Assembly (NCBI GenBank): GCA_021464525.1
Contig: JADRCO010000384.1
Span: 1 to 35,023, forward strand
DNA length: 35,023 bases
From: Rhizophagus sp. LPA8_4_AMF
Taxonomy: Eukaryota; Glomeromycota; Glomeromycetes; Glomerales; Glomeraceae
Direction of reading: 5' to 3'
A program made the position numbers and the translations under genes. Of this stretch, positions 1-12,400 are shown piece after piece; position 1 is the stretch's first letter; each line of letters opens with the position of its first letter. A model generated the notes under the pieces. It ran no database searches, was not told the DNA's origin, and saw only the letters and a list, made by a program, of their open reading frames with translations.

Positions 1-195
1 AAATTAATTATGTGACTATATGTAATACTTTTTTAATATAAGATTTTTAGAAATTGGTATGATAATGACTATATGCAAAATGTGACTATATAAGATGGAT
101 TTTATATGTAAAAATTTGGGACACTTAACTAGGGTGACTATATAGATGATTGTGATTATAATGGAGGTGACTATATAGAGAGTTGACTGTTTAGA
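1..195. repeat. Degenerate ~17-bp tandem repeat (TGACTATAT core)
   Basis: The core TGACTATAT occurs at about 13, 66, 83, 135 and 168, with decayed copies near 153 and 184. The spacings are close to multiples of 17. The array runs off the left edge of the window. No gene is associated with it. The open frame on the minus strand here is an artefact of the repeat. Confidence 0.6.
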
Positions 196-210
196 GGTAA
201 CATACATGAT

Positions 211-360
211 GTGAGTGCTGGGATAAAGGACCAAATTAACAAAAAATTTTTTTTTTAAAACAACAAATATTCTGGATCAAATGATCAAATCTACATCTAT
301 TTTACTTAAGCACTTTTTTTTGAGAAAAATTCCAATTTGGTCCTTTTTTCCAGCACTCAC
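211..360. repeat. ~150-bp foldback (MITE-like) element
   Basis: Positions 211-237 and the reverse complement of 334-360 match at 25 of 27 bases (both start GTGAGTGCTGG). The interior is non-coding, with a small GATCA/TGATC palindrome. The size and structure fit a non-autonomous DNA transposon. I do not see a clear target-site duplication. Confidence 0.55.
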
Positions 361-2591
361 TCCACATAACCTTAACTTTTAATATCAGCTACTCTTCTAT
401 ATATGTGTGCTAAGAAAAATAAAAAAAACTAAAATTTTGCAAAATTTTTAATATAGATTTTTTGTTTAACCAATTTTATGTAACTTCAGTTTTGTCTTAT
501 GATCATAAATATATGTAACCCTGAGTTGTCCTTCATTTATTTATCCATCTTCTAGGTATTAATCATTAATAATGTTCTTCATAAATTAATATATAATGTG
601 ATGTAATAAAATTAATACTGAAGATAAAAAACTTATTTTACAATTATCTCAAGATTTAGCAATCCAAATTTACATTTTTTTTTTATTTTAACATATTCTA
701 TAAGAGTTACAAAATGAAAAAACATTTATCAAATTCTGATCACTAGACTATGAGATAATGATTACTTGATTTCAAATCAAATTCAAATTAAATCCAAATT
801 GAATTGAATCTGTAGGGTAGAAATTTGATTTATGCAGAATATTAGCCATTAATAAGTATTTTTTGATTCTTTTGATTTAAAATGTATTAAAAAGTGTTTT
901 AAATTTAAATAAATAAAAAGAAAACTTAGAATTTAAAAAGTTGTTGATTCTTAATTATCTATTTTCTATTGACTGTTTTTAAGTGATATTACTATATTTA
1001 GTGATAAAAAGAATATATATTATATATGTAGTAAATGTAAAGAAATACAATATAATGCAAGGATATAATAAAATTATATTTAATATACAGTATATATATT
1101 TAAAAATCTGTTAAAAATTTTGAATATAAAGTTTAGGGTTATTTTAGAATTAGGATGGTTATTAACATTATTTATACAGCTTGAGCATTCTAGTTACATC
1201 AAGTCTTAAATTCTATTTTTAAATGGCTATAAAATTTGAAAAAATAAATATTATTTTAAATGCATATTATATCTTAATAGATTAGATCAAGAGCTATAAA
1301 AATATGATTTAATTTTTCAAATTGGACCCCATATATAAAATGTTCACAATTTGACCACTACATTTCTGGTTAAAAATTTAATTTTTAATGCTTTTCACCA
1401 TTAAAATTTTCACTGAAAGGCAAATAATCAATAATCAACATAATTATAAATTAAATGACACATATGCAATCATATATACACTTTTGACTTGAAAAAAAGT
1501 AATAAACATATCCAAGTATCTGAAACAAATATTAATATATGGAAATAATGAGAAAAGTTTGTGTGGAAAAATGGTCATAATATGGAAAGTGATGATGAAA
1601 TTAAATGGAAGATGACGATTTGGATGGTAATCAAAGAAGATATATTTCTGATTCAAATGCAATATTACATCCTACTAACCTGCAAATCAACTTAAATAGG
1701 AAATTTGTTACATTTTAATTCTGGCTAAAATTATGCTAATTTATATATAATTCAGGCCAAATATCATGTAACAACTAACAAGAATTTGGCCACTTTATTT
1801 GGGATTGACTAGGGTGCTCGAGCTGTAGCATTCAAATAATACCAATTTATTAAAGTACATAAAATATATTTTATTACATAACTTTTTGTAAATAATAATA
1901 ATTGCATTAAATTTGAAAATTCGATAAAAAAAAAATTTTTGTGCAAATAAATCATTTAGAACTATCATACTGTATATAGGGGAATTACGTGATCATAGTA
2001 AAATATTGCCAAATCTACTCGACCTCCATATAAAAACTTTGTGCTAGTATAAAATTTAAAATAGAGATGATAATTTAAAAAATGTGTAAATCCCATGGAG
2101 ATTTTAATACTTACAACGATAAAAAAGATTATCCTTACCCCGCAATTGTATGCATTTCACATGTAAATCAAATCAACGGTAGTTTATTTTAATTTAATAA
2201 TATCTTTTGTACAAAAGTATTTAAAATATATTTGGTAATGATCTAAATTAATATATTTTATTAGATCGTCATAGTATATTAATGAATTTATTGTAGAGAA
2301 GATTATAAAATAAAAAAGATTTGGGAGTATTAAGGTATACAACTACAACTGTACAAATGTGAATTAACATGTCGTATAAATAAATTAAACTGCTTAAAAA
2401 AAACTGTAGATATATTTTTCATTAAGAAAAAATGAGAGACAATAGCAAACACAATTTGGCCTGCAATATGAGCTAAAAATATGATTCAAAAACGGAAACC
2501 TTTATATCAAGACACACTAATAAGCGGCGGTGAGTTGAAAAGATGGAGCTACAAATAAAATGGAATAAAATTAGTTTATTCCTTCAATAAG
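361..2591. other. Gene-free AT-rich intergenic region
   Basis: No supported coding sequence or RNA gene was found. The only longer open frame (1444-1662, minus) has no coding character. A 17-bp imperfect inverted repeat lies at 1177-1193 and 1809-1825 (14 of 17 match) and could bound a ~650-bp element. A 10-bp inverted pair, CAGGCCAAAT/ATTTGGCCTG, occurs near 1755 and 2452. Confidence 0.5.
1177..1825. repeat. Possible ~650-bp element with 17-bp terminal inverted repeats
   Basis: CAGCTTGAGCATTCTAG (1177-1193) is the reverse complement of 1809-1825 with three mismatches. No coding capacity lies between them and no target-site duplication is visible, so this may be chance or an old element. Confidence 0.3.
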
Positions 2592-3624
2592 CTAATGCAA
2601 TATAAAGTCTCTTTTAAAGTATTCACCAGCATATTCTTTATATTCGGGGCTCAATGGGCCGGATGGGAAGGCATAGATTATATTGTTAACATTTCCATCT
2701 ATAAATAATGGATTATTATATTATGTCATCATATATATAAAACAATTATAATAAATAACACTTACGTTCATCTGTGCGTGTTGGTAAATCCCAATTTGGT
2801 TGCCAATCTCCATCAACAATAAACTTGAATTCATGTTGTTTGTTAGGATCAATATCAAGAACAGCAACAAAATCGTTAGTTACTGGATTAAATTTCATTT
2901 TATGAGTGCCTAAAATAAAATAAATAAAAACATAAATTACAATAAATTATGTATTTCAATAAATCATCACGTGATTAATTACCTTGCCAATTATCAAAAT
3001 CGCCCGTGATTACAACTTCCTGTCCGCCATTCTTCCAGTAAAACTGGTTTACAGCCGTATATTAGCATTCATTCATAAATGCCAATTGACATGCTAATAT
3101 AATTTAGTTACCTCAAACGGTATAGTGCCCGATCCGCTATTATTATTATGTGACGTTTTCATTTCAAATGGGCAACCAGTTTCAAGCCGAGGAATTTCCC
3201 GCTTTTCTTGAATTTCAGGTGTGGATTCGATACCATATTCTTCCGATTTATCGTTCTTATCATTAATTATTTCATCCTTAGTTTCTTCCGGTTTCAATTC
3301 AGATGGAGTACCCGTAATGAGATTTGTTTTCATTTCTTCCTCAGCTATTTGTTGTTTATTAATATCGAATGGAGTGCCTGTAAGATCGGGTTCATTGATT
3401 AAGTCCTTTGGTTTAATTGCTCTATCTTTTGATGCGTCTAAAATATGAGTATATTGCTTTTCTTTGTTTGCCTTCTTAATAGTAACTTCAACTTTTGTTA
3501 CTATGATCTCCTCTCCTTTGATGATGTATATTATTTTTAATAATATTGCCAATACTATTTTTAAGAACAAAGTGAAGAGTGTATCTAACAAATAACTTGG
3601 GTTTAAATTAATTGGAAGATTCAT
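2592..3624 (-). CDS. Membrane-anchored protein with C-terminal CBM48 (AMPK-type glycogen-binding domain)
   Basis: Four exons (3624-3112, 3043-2983, 2909-2766, 2698-2592) give 274 aa. Residues about 12-35 form one strongly hydrophobic helix next to a basic stretch, which suggests an N-terminal membrane anchor. Residues 40-165 are a charged linker with a recurring TGTPF-like motif at about 82, 104, 133, 149 and 166. The C-terminal ~100 aa is an AMPK beta-type CBM48: YWKNGG, VVITGDFDNW, FKFIVDGDW, then TRTDEHGNVNN. These are the usual carbohydrate-binding tryptophan and Asp-Gly-Asn signatures. Family knowledge: yeast Mdg1 and Crp1 carry a similar domain at the N-terminus, and animal STBD1 joins a membrane anchor to a different starch-binding domain. 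Inference: it may tether glycogen to a membrane. Without the AMPK beta C-terminal (ASC) domain it is unlikely to be an AMPK subunit. Confidence 0.85.
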
Positions 3625-4529
3625 CGTTGTTATTATTCAATACGATAATTATTAATAAGCGAAAAGATTGTAAAAAAAAGATTTCTAATTTCCTATTTTT
3701 ATACTAAAATTATTACAAGAATTAATAATTTCACAACTGAACGCTATTTAGGGCTCATGTAACGTATTTTTTTTTTTTTAAGAAAAAAAAAGAAAAAAAA
3801 TAAAAAGAAAAAAAAAGGTGAAAACGTATTTATATATTTCTCACAGCCCCGAGCTGAAATTGGAAAATCTCAGATCCTGATTACGTTATTGGCAGAACAT
3901 CATTAACCATAATCAAAATCAAATAAATAATAAAAAATTATTTTTATGTAATACACAAGTAACAATATAAAGAGTCAGAGGAATGAGAGAAAAAAAAGAG
4001 AGAATTTAACCATAAATATTCACGAAATGATTTATTTATTGTTCACAAATGATCAAATGAAAGAATTATTGAGTTCAGGAAATTTTTTTTATAACTCATA
4101 TATTCAATTTATCGTAATATCGCAACTCATTTCCATATATAAAAATTTCACACGATAAATTATTGAAAAAAAAGATACAATAGATAATCAAATTCTCTGA
4201 TACGCTGTTACGTTTTTTCAATTAGGTAACGTAATACAATCCTTTATTCATAACAGGTTAATACCTTTCAAAAAAAAAAATTTAAGTTTGGAGGAAGACA
4301 AAGAAGACATCCCAAATATAGTTTGATTAATTGATGATATCTTTAATCTCGCGCCTTATTGTTTAATTTGCACATAACCGATACATATCATTGACAGGCG
4401 CGAAAAAAATCTTTTTTTTTTTGCAAACGTGGTGGTTGTTAATTAATACTACATCTGCAATGACAAATTTTCATCTAACTCGCGACTAGATCAAAAGTTT
4501 AAAATTTAAATCCAGTTCAAAAAAATTCC
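3625..4529. promoter_or_regulatory. Upstream region of the CBM48 gene with bZIP-like and E2F-like sites
   Basis: No gene is seen. ACGT-core sites occur at 3760-3767 (TAACGTAT), 3881-3888 (TTACGTTA), 4208-4215 (TTACGTTT) and 4227-4234 (TAACGTAA, the reverse complement of TTACGTTA). Two inverted TCGCGCCT sites lie at 4349-4356 and 4396-4403. The right one reads TTTCGCGCC on the minus strand, matching the E2F consensus. A long A-rich purine tract occupies about 3770-3817. Function is inferred from motifs only. Confidence 0.35.
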
Positions 4530-5340
4530 TTAATTAGTCATATTGTCTCCCGATACCGTCGATATTTCTGCAGTTATCTTCTGGCTCTCTATCGTTCCTA
4601 AAGGAAATGGTATTTTTTATTACGAATTCTAGACTGTGATTAAAATAAAATAACTTTTCAGTAAACCTTTGTGAACAAATTCCAAAGTTGTTGCAATTTC
4701 TCTCATATCTTTCTCTATTACTTCAGCCCAGTTTTGAACATCGCCTAATTCCTTTATATAAAAAAAGATAAATCATTGATAACATTCTTTAATATACATA
4801 TTTTAGTTTAAATAGAAAAACAAAAAGAAATAAACCTTTAAAGCTGAATTGAATCCTTCCAACATGCTCAACCATTGTTTTGTTTGTTTCGTGTGTTTAA
4901 CTGATTGAGCAGATAACTTTCTGGCTTCGGACTCGATTTCACGCTGAGTTTTGAGTATAGTCGAGACTCTTGAAGTTTTTTAAAAAATAACAGTATTTTT
5001 AATAAAAAGTTAATACAAATATAAAAAATATCCATTGTTATTCTTGATCAAATACAATAATACAAAGAAACATGAATAGTGCATACATTTTATAGAAATT
5101 CATCAGTTTACACTTTTAATTATCAAACAGCGTGCGCACATACCTTTCGTTTAAAGTATCAGCTAAAGAATCAGTCACCTCACTAACAGCCTGTACAGCT
5201 TCCTTCCTAAGTTGTTCTGAATTAAAATACGTTGTAAGACTCTGTATAAAAATGGCGTGGTAATATTACAAATACGCACCATTGTTACGCCTTACGGCTT
5301 GTTGCTTTTGATTATGCTCTCGTACGAGTCGTGAAAGCAT
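4530..5340 (-). CDS. BLOC1S1: BLOC-1 complex subunit 1 (GCN5L1/BLOS1 family)
   Basis: Five exons (5340-5280, 5216-5144, 4968-4836, 4751-4667, 4597-4530) give 139 aa, close to the ~125-150 aa of the family. The N-terminus MLSRLVREHNQKQ matches the start of animal BLOS1. The conserved core follows, with blocks EAVQAVSEVTDSL, KQTKQWLSMLEGFNSALKE, GDVQNWAEVIEKDM and ATTLEFVHKG. The protein should be almost all helical and coiled-coil, with no catalytic site. Known role of the family: a small subunit of BLOC-1/BORC-type complexes that act on endosome and lysosome positioning. A mitochondrial acetylation role has also been proposed for GCN5L1. The last exon is the least certain: reading through donor 4666 instead would give a different short tail ending before that intron's acceptor. 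Confidence 0.9.
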
Positions 5341-5487
5341 ACTAAGATTCACAGCACTGTAAAATTCAAAGTTAGGTACGTAAATAAATTTTTTACGATC
5401 ATTTTTATCGACCAATAAAAAATCGGTCACGTTACTAACATAAAAATATATTTATTTTGAAAAATATCTTTGGATATGATACGACAA

Positions 5488-7558
5488 TTAAGAGAAAGCA
5501 CTAGAATTTCTATGATTTAAGAAGTTAATTAAGTCATATTTTGTAGCAACACCTAAACACCATTTTCTCTCAGAATCAGTTACGACAGCAAAACTATGTT
5601 TTTCAAAAAATTTAGCTAATTCGGATAAAGGAGTATCAGGTGTAATTAACTGATATCGTTTTCTTTTAGAATTACCATTTTTATTTCCACCAAATGAAAA
5701 CATCCATTTAGATATTTGTTCTTTTAATGTTGCTCCTCCTACTTCTAAATGACTTTGTAATGATGTTAAGGAAACATAGCCAATTAATTTTTTATGAGAA
5801 TCAATCACCGGTAATTGGGAATATTCTCTATCTAACATTAATTCAATTGCATGTGATATTGTTGCATTTGGTGAAATTGTCACTGCAGCTGGAAGTTGTA
5901 AATCTTCCACACTTGCCTTAAAAAAAAGGAGATTATTTAACTTTGAAAATTTAGCTAATAAATATCATAAAATTTTTTACATACAGCTCTATATTTTTCG
6001 ATTTTCTGATACTTGAGTTTTCGAACCATCTCACCATCCATCAAATCATTTTCTAAAAGCCATTCATCGGATAGTAAAGTAGTACCATAATTTCGCGCAG
6101 TATCATTCAATACACAAAGAATCCGCGTCGAATTCTCGTGTGCCGTGGATCGATGTTTTACATATGATAAAGCAGCACTCACAACAGTTCCAGAAGATGG
6201 TCCTATCATAATGAAATTTTATACGGCCTTGTAAAAGGTTTTTTAAAAAAATTCCTTTTATATGTACCTGCTAATAATCCATTTTTAATTAATTTTCTTG
6301 ACATGGCGAAAGATTCTTGATCATTAACTTTAATCCAATGGTCAATCAAAGATTTATCCAACAGAGGTGGCGTAAAATCGTTTCCAATATCTTCAACCTT
6401 CCGTTCCTAATAAGAACGCAAGATAATTTGTAAAAATCTTGCATATCTTGTTGAACTCTTAATTGATAATTACCTTTATTGATGATGGATTAATAGGCAT
6501 ATTATCTTGAATTCTTGAATGTTGAGGCTCGACGGCAATTACCTGTTCGCGTGATGATAAAATAAATAGATTTCCTATAGCTTCCTAATATTCATGAAAT
6601 GTACCTTCAATCCAGATATGCGAGATTTAAGATTCTTCGCAAGCCCAGTAATCGTAGCTAAAAATAGGATTAAATAGTCCTTTTTTCTTTAATATACAAA
6701 TTTATGCGGGAAATAAATTAAACATTTATATACCTCCTGATTCCACACCAACTACAAGCACGTCTAATTTTCCTTCAACTTGAGTATAAATTTCTTCGGC
6801 AGTTTCTTCAAAATGTACATTAAAATTACTTTGACTATTTAACTAAAAAAATAATTACTCCATCAAGTTAAAAATTTTCTTCAAAAAAAAAAGAAAGAAA
6901 AGAAAAAAAAAGAAAAGGTATTTTGTTATAATTTACCTCGTCAACTACAATTGAATTTGTAATTTCACCTGATAATTTTTTAGCTAAACTAAAATTACTT
7001 TCGGGAGCATCAAGATGAACTTCATTTTGTGTCCTTATAATTTCGGTACCCAATGCTTTTAAAACATGAATTCGATCTATTGTTGTACGTTCTGGTACAA
7101 GAACTATCGTTTTGTAACCCTTTTTATGAGCTAACATTGCAATACTAACACCTATTTTTAATTAATTTTAATCATAAATAATATCAACTCGATCAACTCA
7201 AGTGTTATCAATATAATTAACATACCCAAATTTCCGCTCGTAGGTATTAATAAAGTTGTACCAGCTTTAACTTTATTTTCCTTTTCGACATCTTACAAAG
7301 AAAAAAAAACATTAATTTGATAAATTCTAATATGCTGAATATTATTAAAATGAATATACCTTCCAATATCCTTTTAGCAACTCTATCTTTAATACTTCCA
7401 GATAATGGGTTTAAATATTCTAATTTAGCCAATAATTCAATGTTTGATAATTCAAACGAAGGAGCTAATGTTGATATTGAGTTAATTCGAACTATTGGTG
7501 TGTTACCAATTGTCGAGGTTATATCATCAAATATCGGTGGTGGAGGCGAATTTGACAT
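5488..7558 (-). CDS. Cystathionine beta-synthase-like protein with altered active-site loops
   Basis: Nine exons (7558-7360, 7291-7226, 7151-6937, 6842-6734, 6657-6605, 6542-6474, 6406-6268, 6202-5985, 5916-5488) give 498 aa, the usual length of fungal CBS. Residues ~10-350 are a fold type II PLP domain. IGNTP and SGSIKDR carry the expected Schiff-base lysine (Lys57). Residues ~357-490 are a C-terminal CBS-domain (Bateman) pair. Several signature loops differ from canonical enzymes: TSGNTG is TSGNLG (84-89), the phosphate loop GTGGT reads ESGGAT (194-199), EGIGYDF is EDIGNDF, GGS is GPS, and PDS is NDT. Canonical CBS condenses serine and homocysteine in transsulfuration. Here the lysine and fold are kept but the substrate and phosphate contacts are not, so altered specificity or a regulatory pseudo-enzyme is possible. 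The splice chain is clean, with no frameshift or stop, so it is not an obvious pseudogene. Confidence 0.88.
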
Positions 7559-7734
7559 TTTAAATAAGTAATTCGAATCGAATGATAGCTAAGTGATTAG
7601 CTTCATTGCTGCGGACGACACTGTCACATTTAATGCACGGAAAACCACCACAAATAATAGTAATGTTCCAAAACTGGTATTTGAAGTTAATTAAACGTCG
7701 ATGCGGGGCAATGGAGTCTTAACTTTTTGTGAAA
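7559..7734. promoter_or_regulatory. Shared divergent promoter between CBS-like gene and membrane-protein gene
   Basis: Only 176 nt separate two start codons on opposite strands. The dyad GCTAA-GTGA-TTAGC lies near 7587-7600. Shared regulation is inferred from spacing alone. Confidence 0.4.
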
Positions 7735-8757
7735 ATGAAATTTTTATTCGAAAACACGTTTATCGCGTTCTTTATATTGTATCTGTGGCTTATTAAACAA
7801 ATTAAAGCAAATATTGAAAAAGAAGTTTTTACTTCTAACGCTGTAAAGATTTCTGAAAATTTTTACACAGAAATTTTAGAATGGAGTGAACAAGAGGGTT
7901 TAGTGGTGGGTCTTTTTACAAACACATGTAATTAATAATGTAAGGAATTAATAATAAAATTTCTTTAAATTCTCACTTTAAAGACTCTAACGCCTCCGTA
8001 TACTATTCAACGTTACGAACGAATAGTACCTTTCATGAATGCTGACGAAATTACCCAAAATAAGACAGGACAAAAAGAAAAATGGTATATTCTTGATGGT
8101 TTAGAAGAAGGAAATACATATGAAACAAGAGTATCTTATGCAGCGACGGTAAGCCGATTTGTATTCATGCTAAGCATGCCAAACGAAAGTTTATTGATAA
8201 AATATTAATATTAAAGTCGCCAACAACGTTCGTGTTGGAAATAATGGGTTTTGAGGAAGCATTAAATATTTTCAAAAAGAGACAAAATTTGGAAATTACT
8301 CAGTCGGTAAGACATCATATAATTAATTAATTTATTATAGTAATTATAGAGTTTTTGTATATATTATTAATAATTCCTTCGTAAAGAATTCTCAACAAAT
8401 TATGACTACTACAAAAAAATTGCTCCGCGTGAGCGCTAAATACGAAGGAGTGTCCAATATTCCAGGAAGAGAATTTCGTCCAATAATATATAATATCGGT
8501 AATTAATTGTCTAACTTTTGGACTTTTTATATCTTAATATTACATAAAAATTTATATTGAATTCATACTTCTATACAGTACTGGAAACTTTAACTTATGG
8601 AGTTCCTCGCGTTGCGTTCAAATTAATTCTAATGTTGGCGTTAATTTTAGGAATTGGTTATTTTATATGTGTTCCATTGTTTTATTCATCTTTGCAAAAA
8701 TTAATAGAAGTCGCACAGATAAATAGAGAGGAATTAAACCGAGAAAAACGTGAATAG
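7735..8757 (+). CDS. Type I membrane protein with FN3-like ectodomain, function unknown
   Basis: Five exons (7735-7905, 7984-8148, 8217-8306, 8387-8498, 8579-8757) give 238 aa. The first ATG in the long frame is used; upstream GTG and out-of-frame ATG codons were not preferred. Residues 1-27 are hydrophobic and look like a signal peptide. The middle contains TLTPPYTIQRYERIVPF and a stretch, GLEEGNTYETRVSYAATSP, that reads like the edge of a fibronectin III-like beta-sandwich. A strong transmembrane helix (KLILMLALILGIGYFICVPL) sits near the C-terminus, followed by ~27 mostly charged residues. The layout is signal peptide, ectodomain, one TM segment and a short cytosolic tail, probably in the secretory pathway. 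I do not recognise a named family. The donor of exon 1 (GTGGGT at 7906) is the least certain boundary. Confidence 0.75.
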
Positions 8758-9715
8758 AAATAATGCAATCCGCGTAAAAATGGCACATGATGATCGACGG
8801 ACTATATTGTAGATCTACAGAATCAAAAAGCTATAATTCCATAATTTTCGATGTTTTACTACTTTACTTCTTTAATACTTTAAGGAAATGTTTATGTTAT
8901 TGTATTTATATAAATTTTTGGAATAATGAATAAACAGAGATGCATAGAGAAATATATATACAGTATATATATATATATATTGAGAATTAAAATCAAATAA
9001 ACGCGTAATTATTTTTTAATACGTTTTTTTCGATAGAAGGATTCAATGCGTAGTTATATGATTGATATCTCGTTATTTAAGTTTCGAGCAATCTTCGACG
9101 CAAGATTTTTCCTATGAATACTATTTGTTTAAAATATTTCAATTTGAGGTTTGAAAATCAAACTTATTAACCAAGTCATCGAGGTAAGTAAGGTAAAATA
9201 TGTGCGAATAAAGTTTGGAGCTGTAAAAGAAATTATAAGTAGAATTTTTACAGTTTTTTTATACGATGGAAGTGAAAGGAGTGAATATATTGGCTTTCAG
9301 TATATGAACAATATCATAAAGAGATTAAAGAAAATGGTTTACCAACGGCTCAGAAACTAAATGAATATGTTTTATTCATAACCTTGAAACCTTGAGCAAG
9401 ATTATACTATGCATACAAATAAAATTTAAATAACCAATGTTTTATTTATTTATAAAGATATCAATTGAAAAAAAGTATAATAAATTGACACAATTACTTT
9501 TATTCTATTGCTTTTTTTTTATTTTGTTTGTTACAAGTCAATAAGCAATAATTACACTAGGTTTTTTTTTTGTAATTTATATTAATATGAAAACCCATTT
9601 TATTAGTTTTAAAACAACTCCTTACGATTTTTTGGTTGGGGAAATTTTTACAATATAAGAGTCATAATATAATGGCCATTAAAGATGAAGCGGGGATTTT
9701 TTTTCATCTTTTATT
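8758..9715. other. Intergenic region with EF-1alpha 3' flank and possible gene remnant
   Basis: There is an (AT)n run near 8960-8980. A short coding-like stretch (about 9268-9414) is described separately. The rest is AT-rich 3' untranslated sequence of the convergent genes. Confidence 0.4.
9268..9414 (+). pseudogene. Possible short gene remnant
   Basis: After an in-frame TGA, the frame reads YEQYHKEIKENGLPTAQKL before a stop near 9414. The composition is protein-like and unlike random AT-rich translation. A TTTCAG just upstream could be a splice acceptor. No start codon and no recognisable family, so this could be a decayed exon or chance. Confidence 0.2.

Positions 9716-12400
<2,685 letters not shown>

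Noticed and set aside
16..234. 72-codon minus-strand open frame
   Set aside because: It arises from the 17-bp tandem repeat; hydrophobic low-complexity translation with no family resemblance.
1444..1662. 72-codon minus-strand open frame
   Set aside because: No coding character, no splice context and no homologue recognised.
7247..7359. C-terminal part of the first CBS-like open frame
   Set aside because: It is intron plus exon 2 read out of frame; splicing at 7359/7292 restores the conserved CBS sequence.
9151..9360. Plus-strand 69-codon frame
   Set aside because: It begins with TTG, not ATG, and a different frame of the same segment looks more protein-like.
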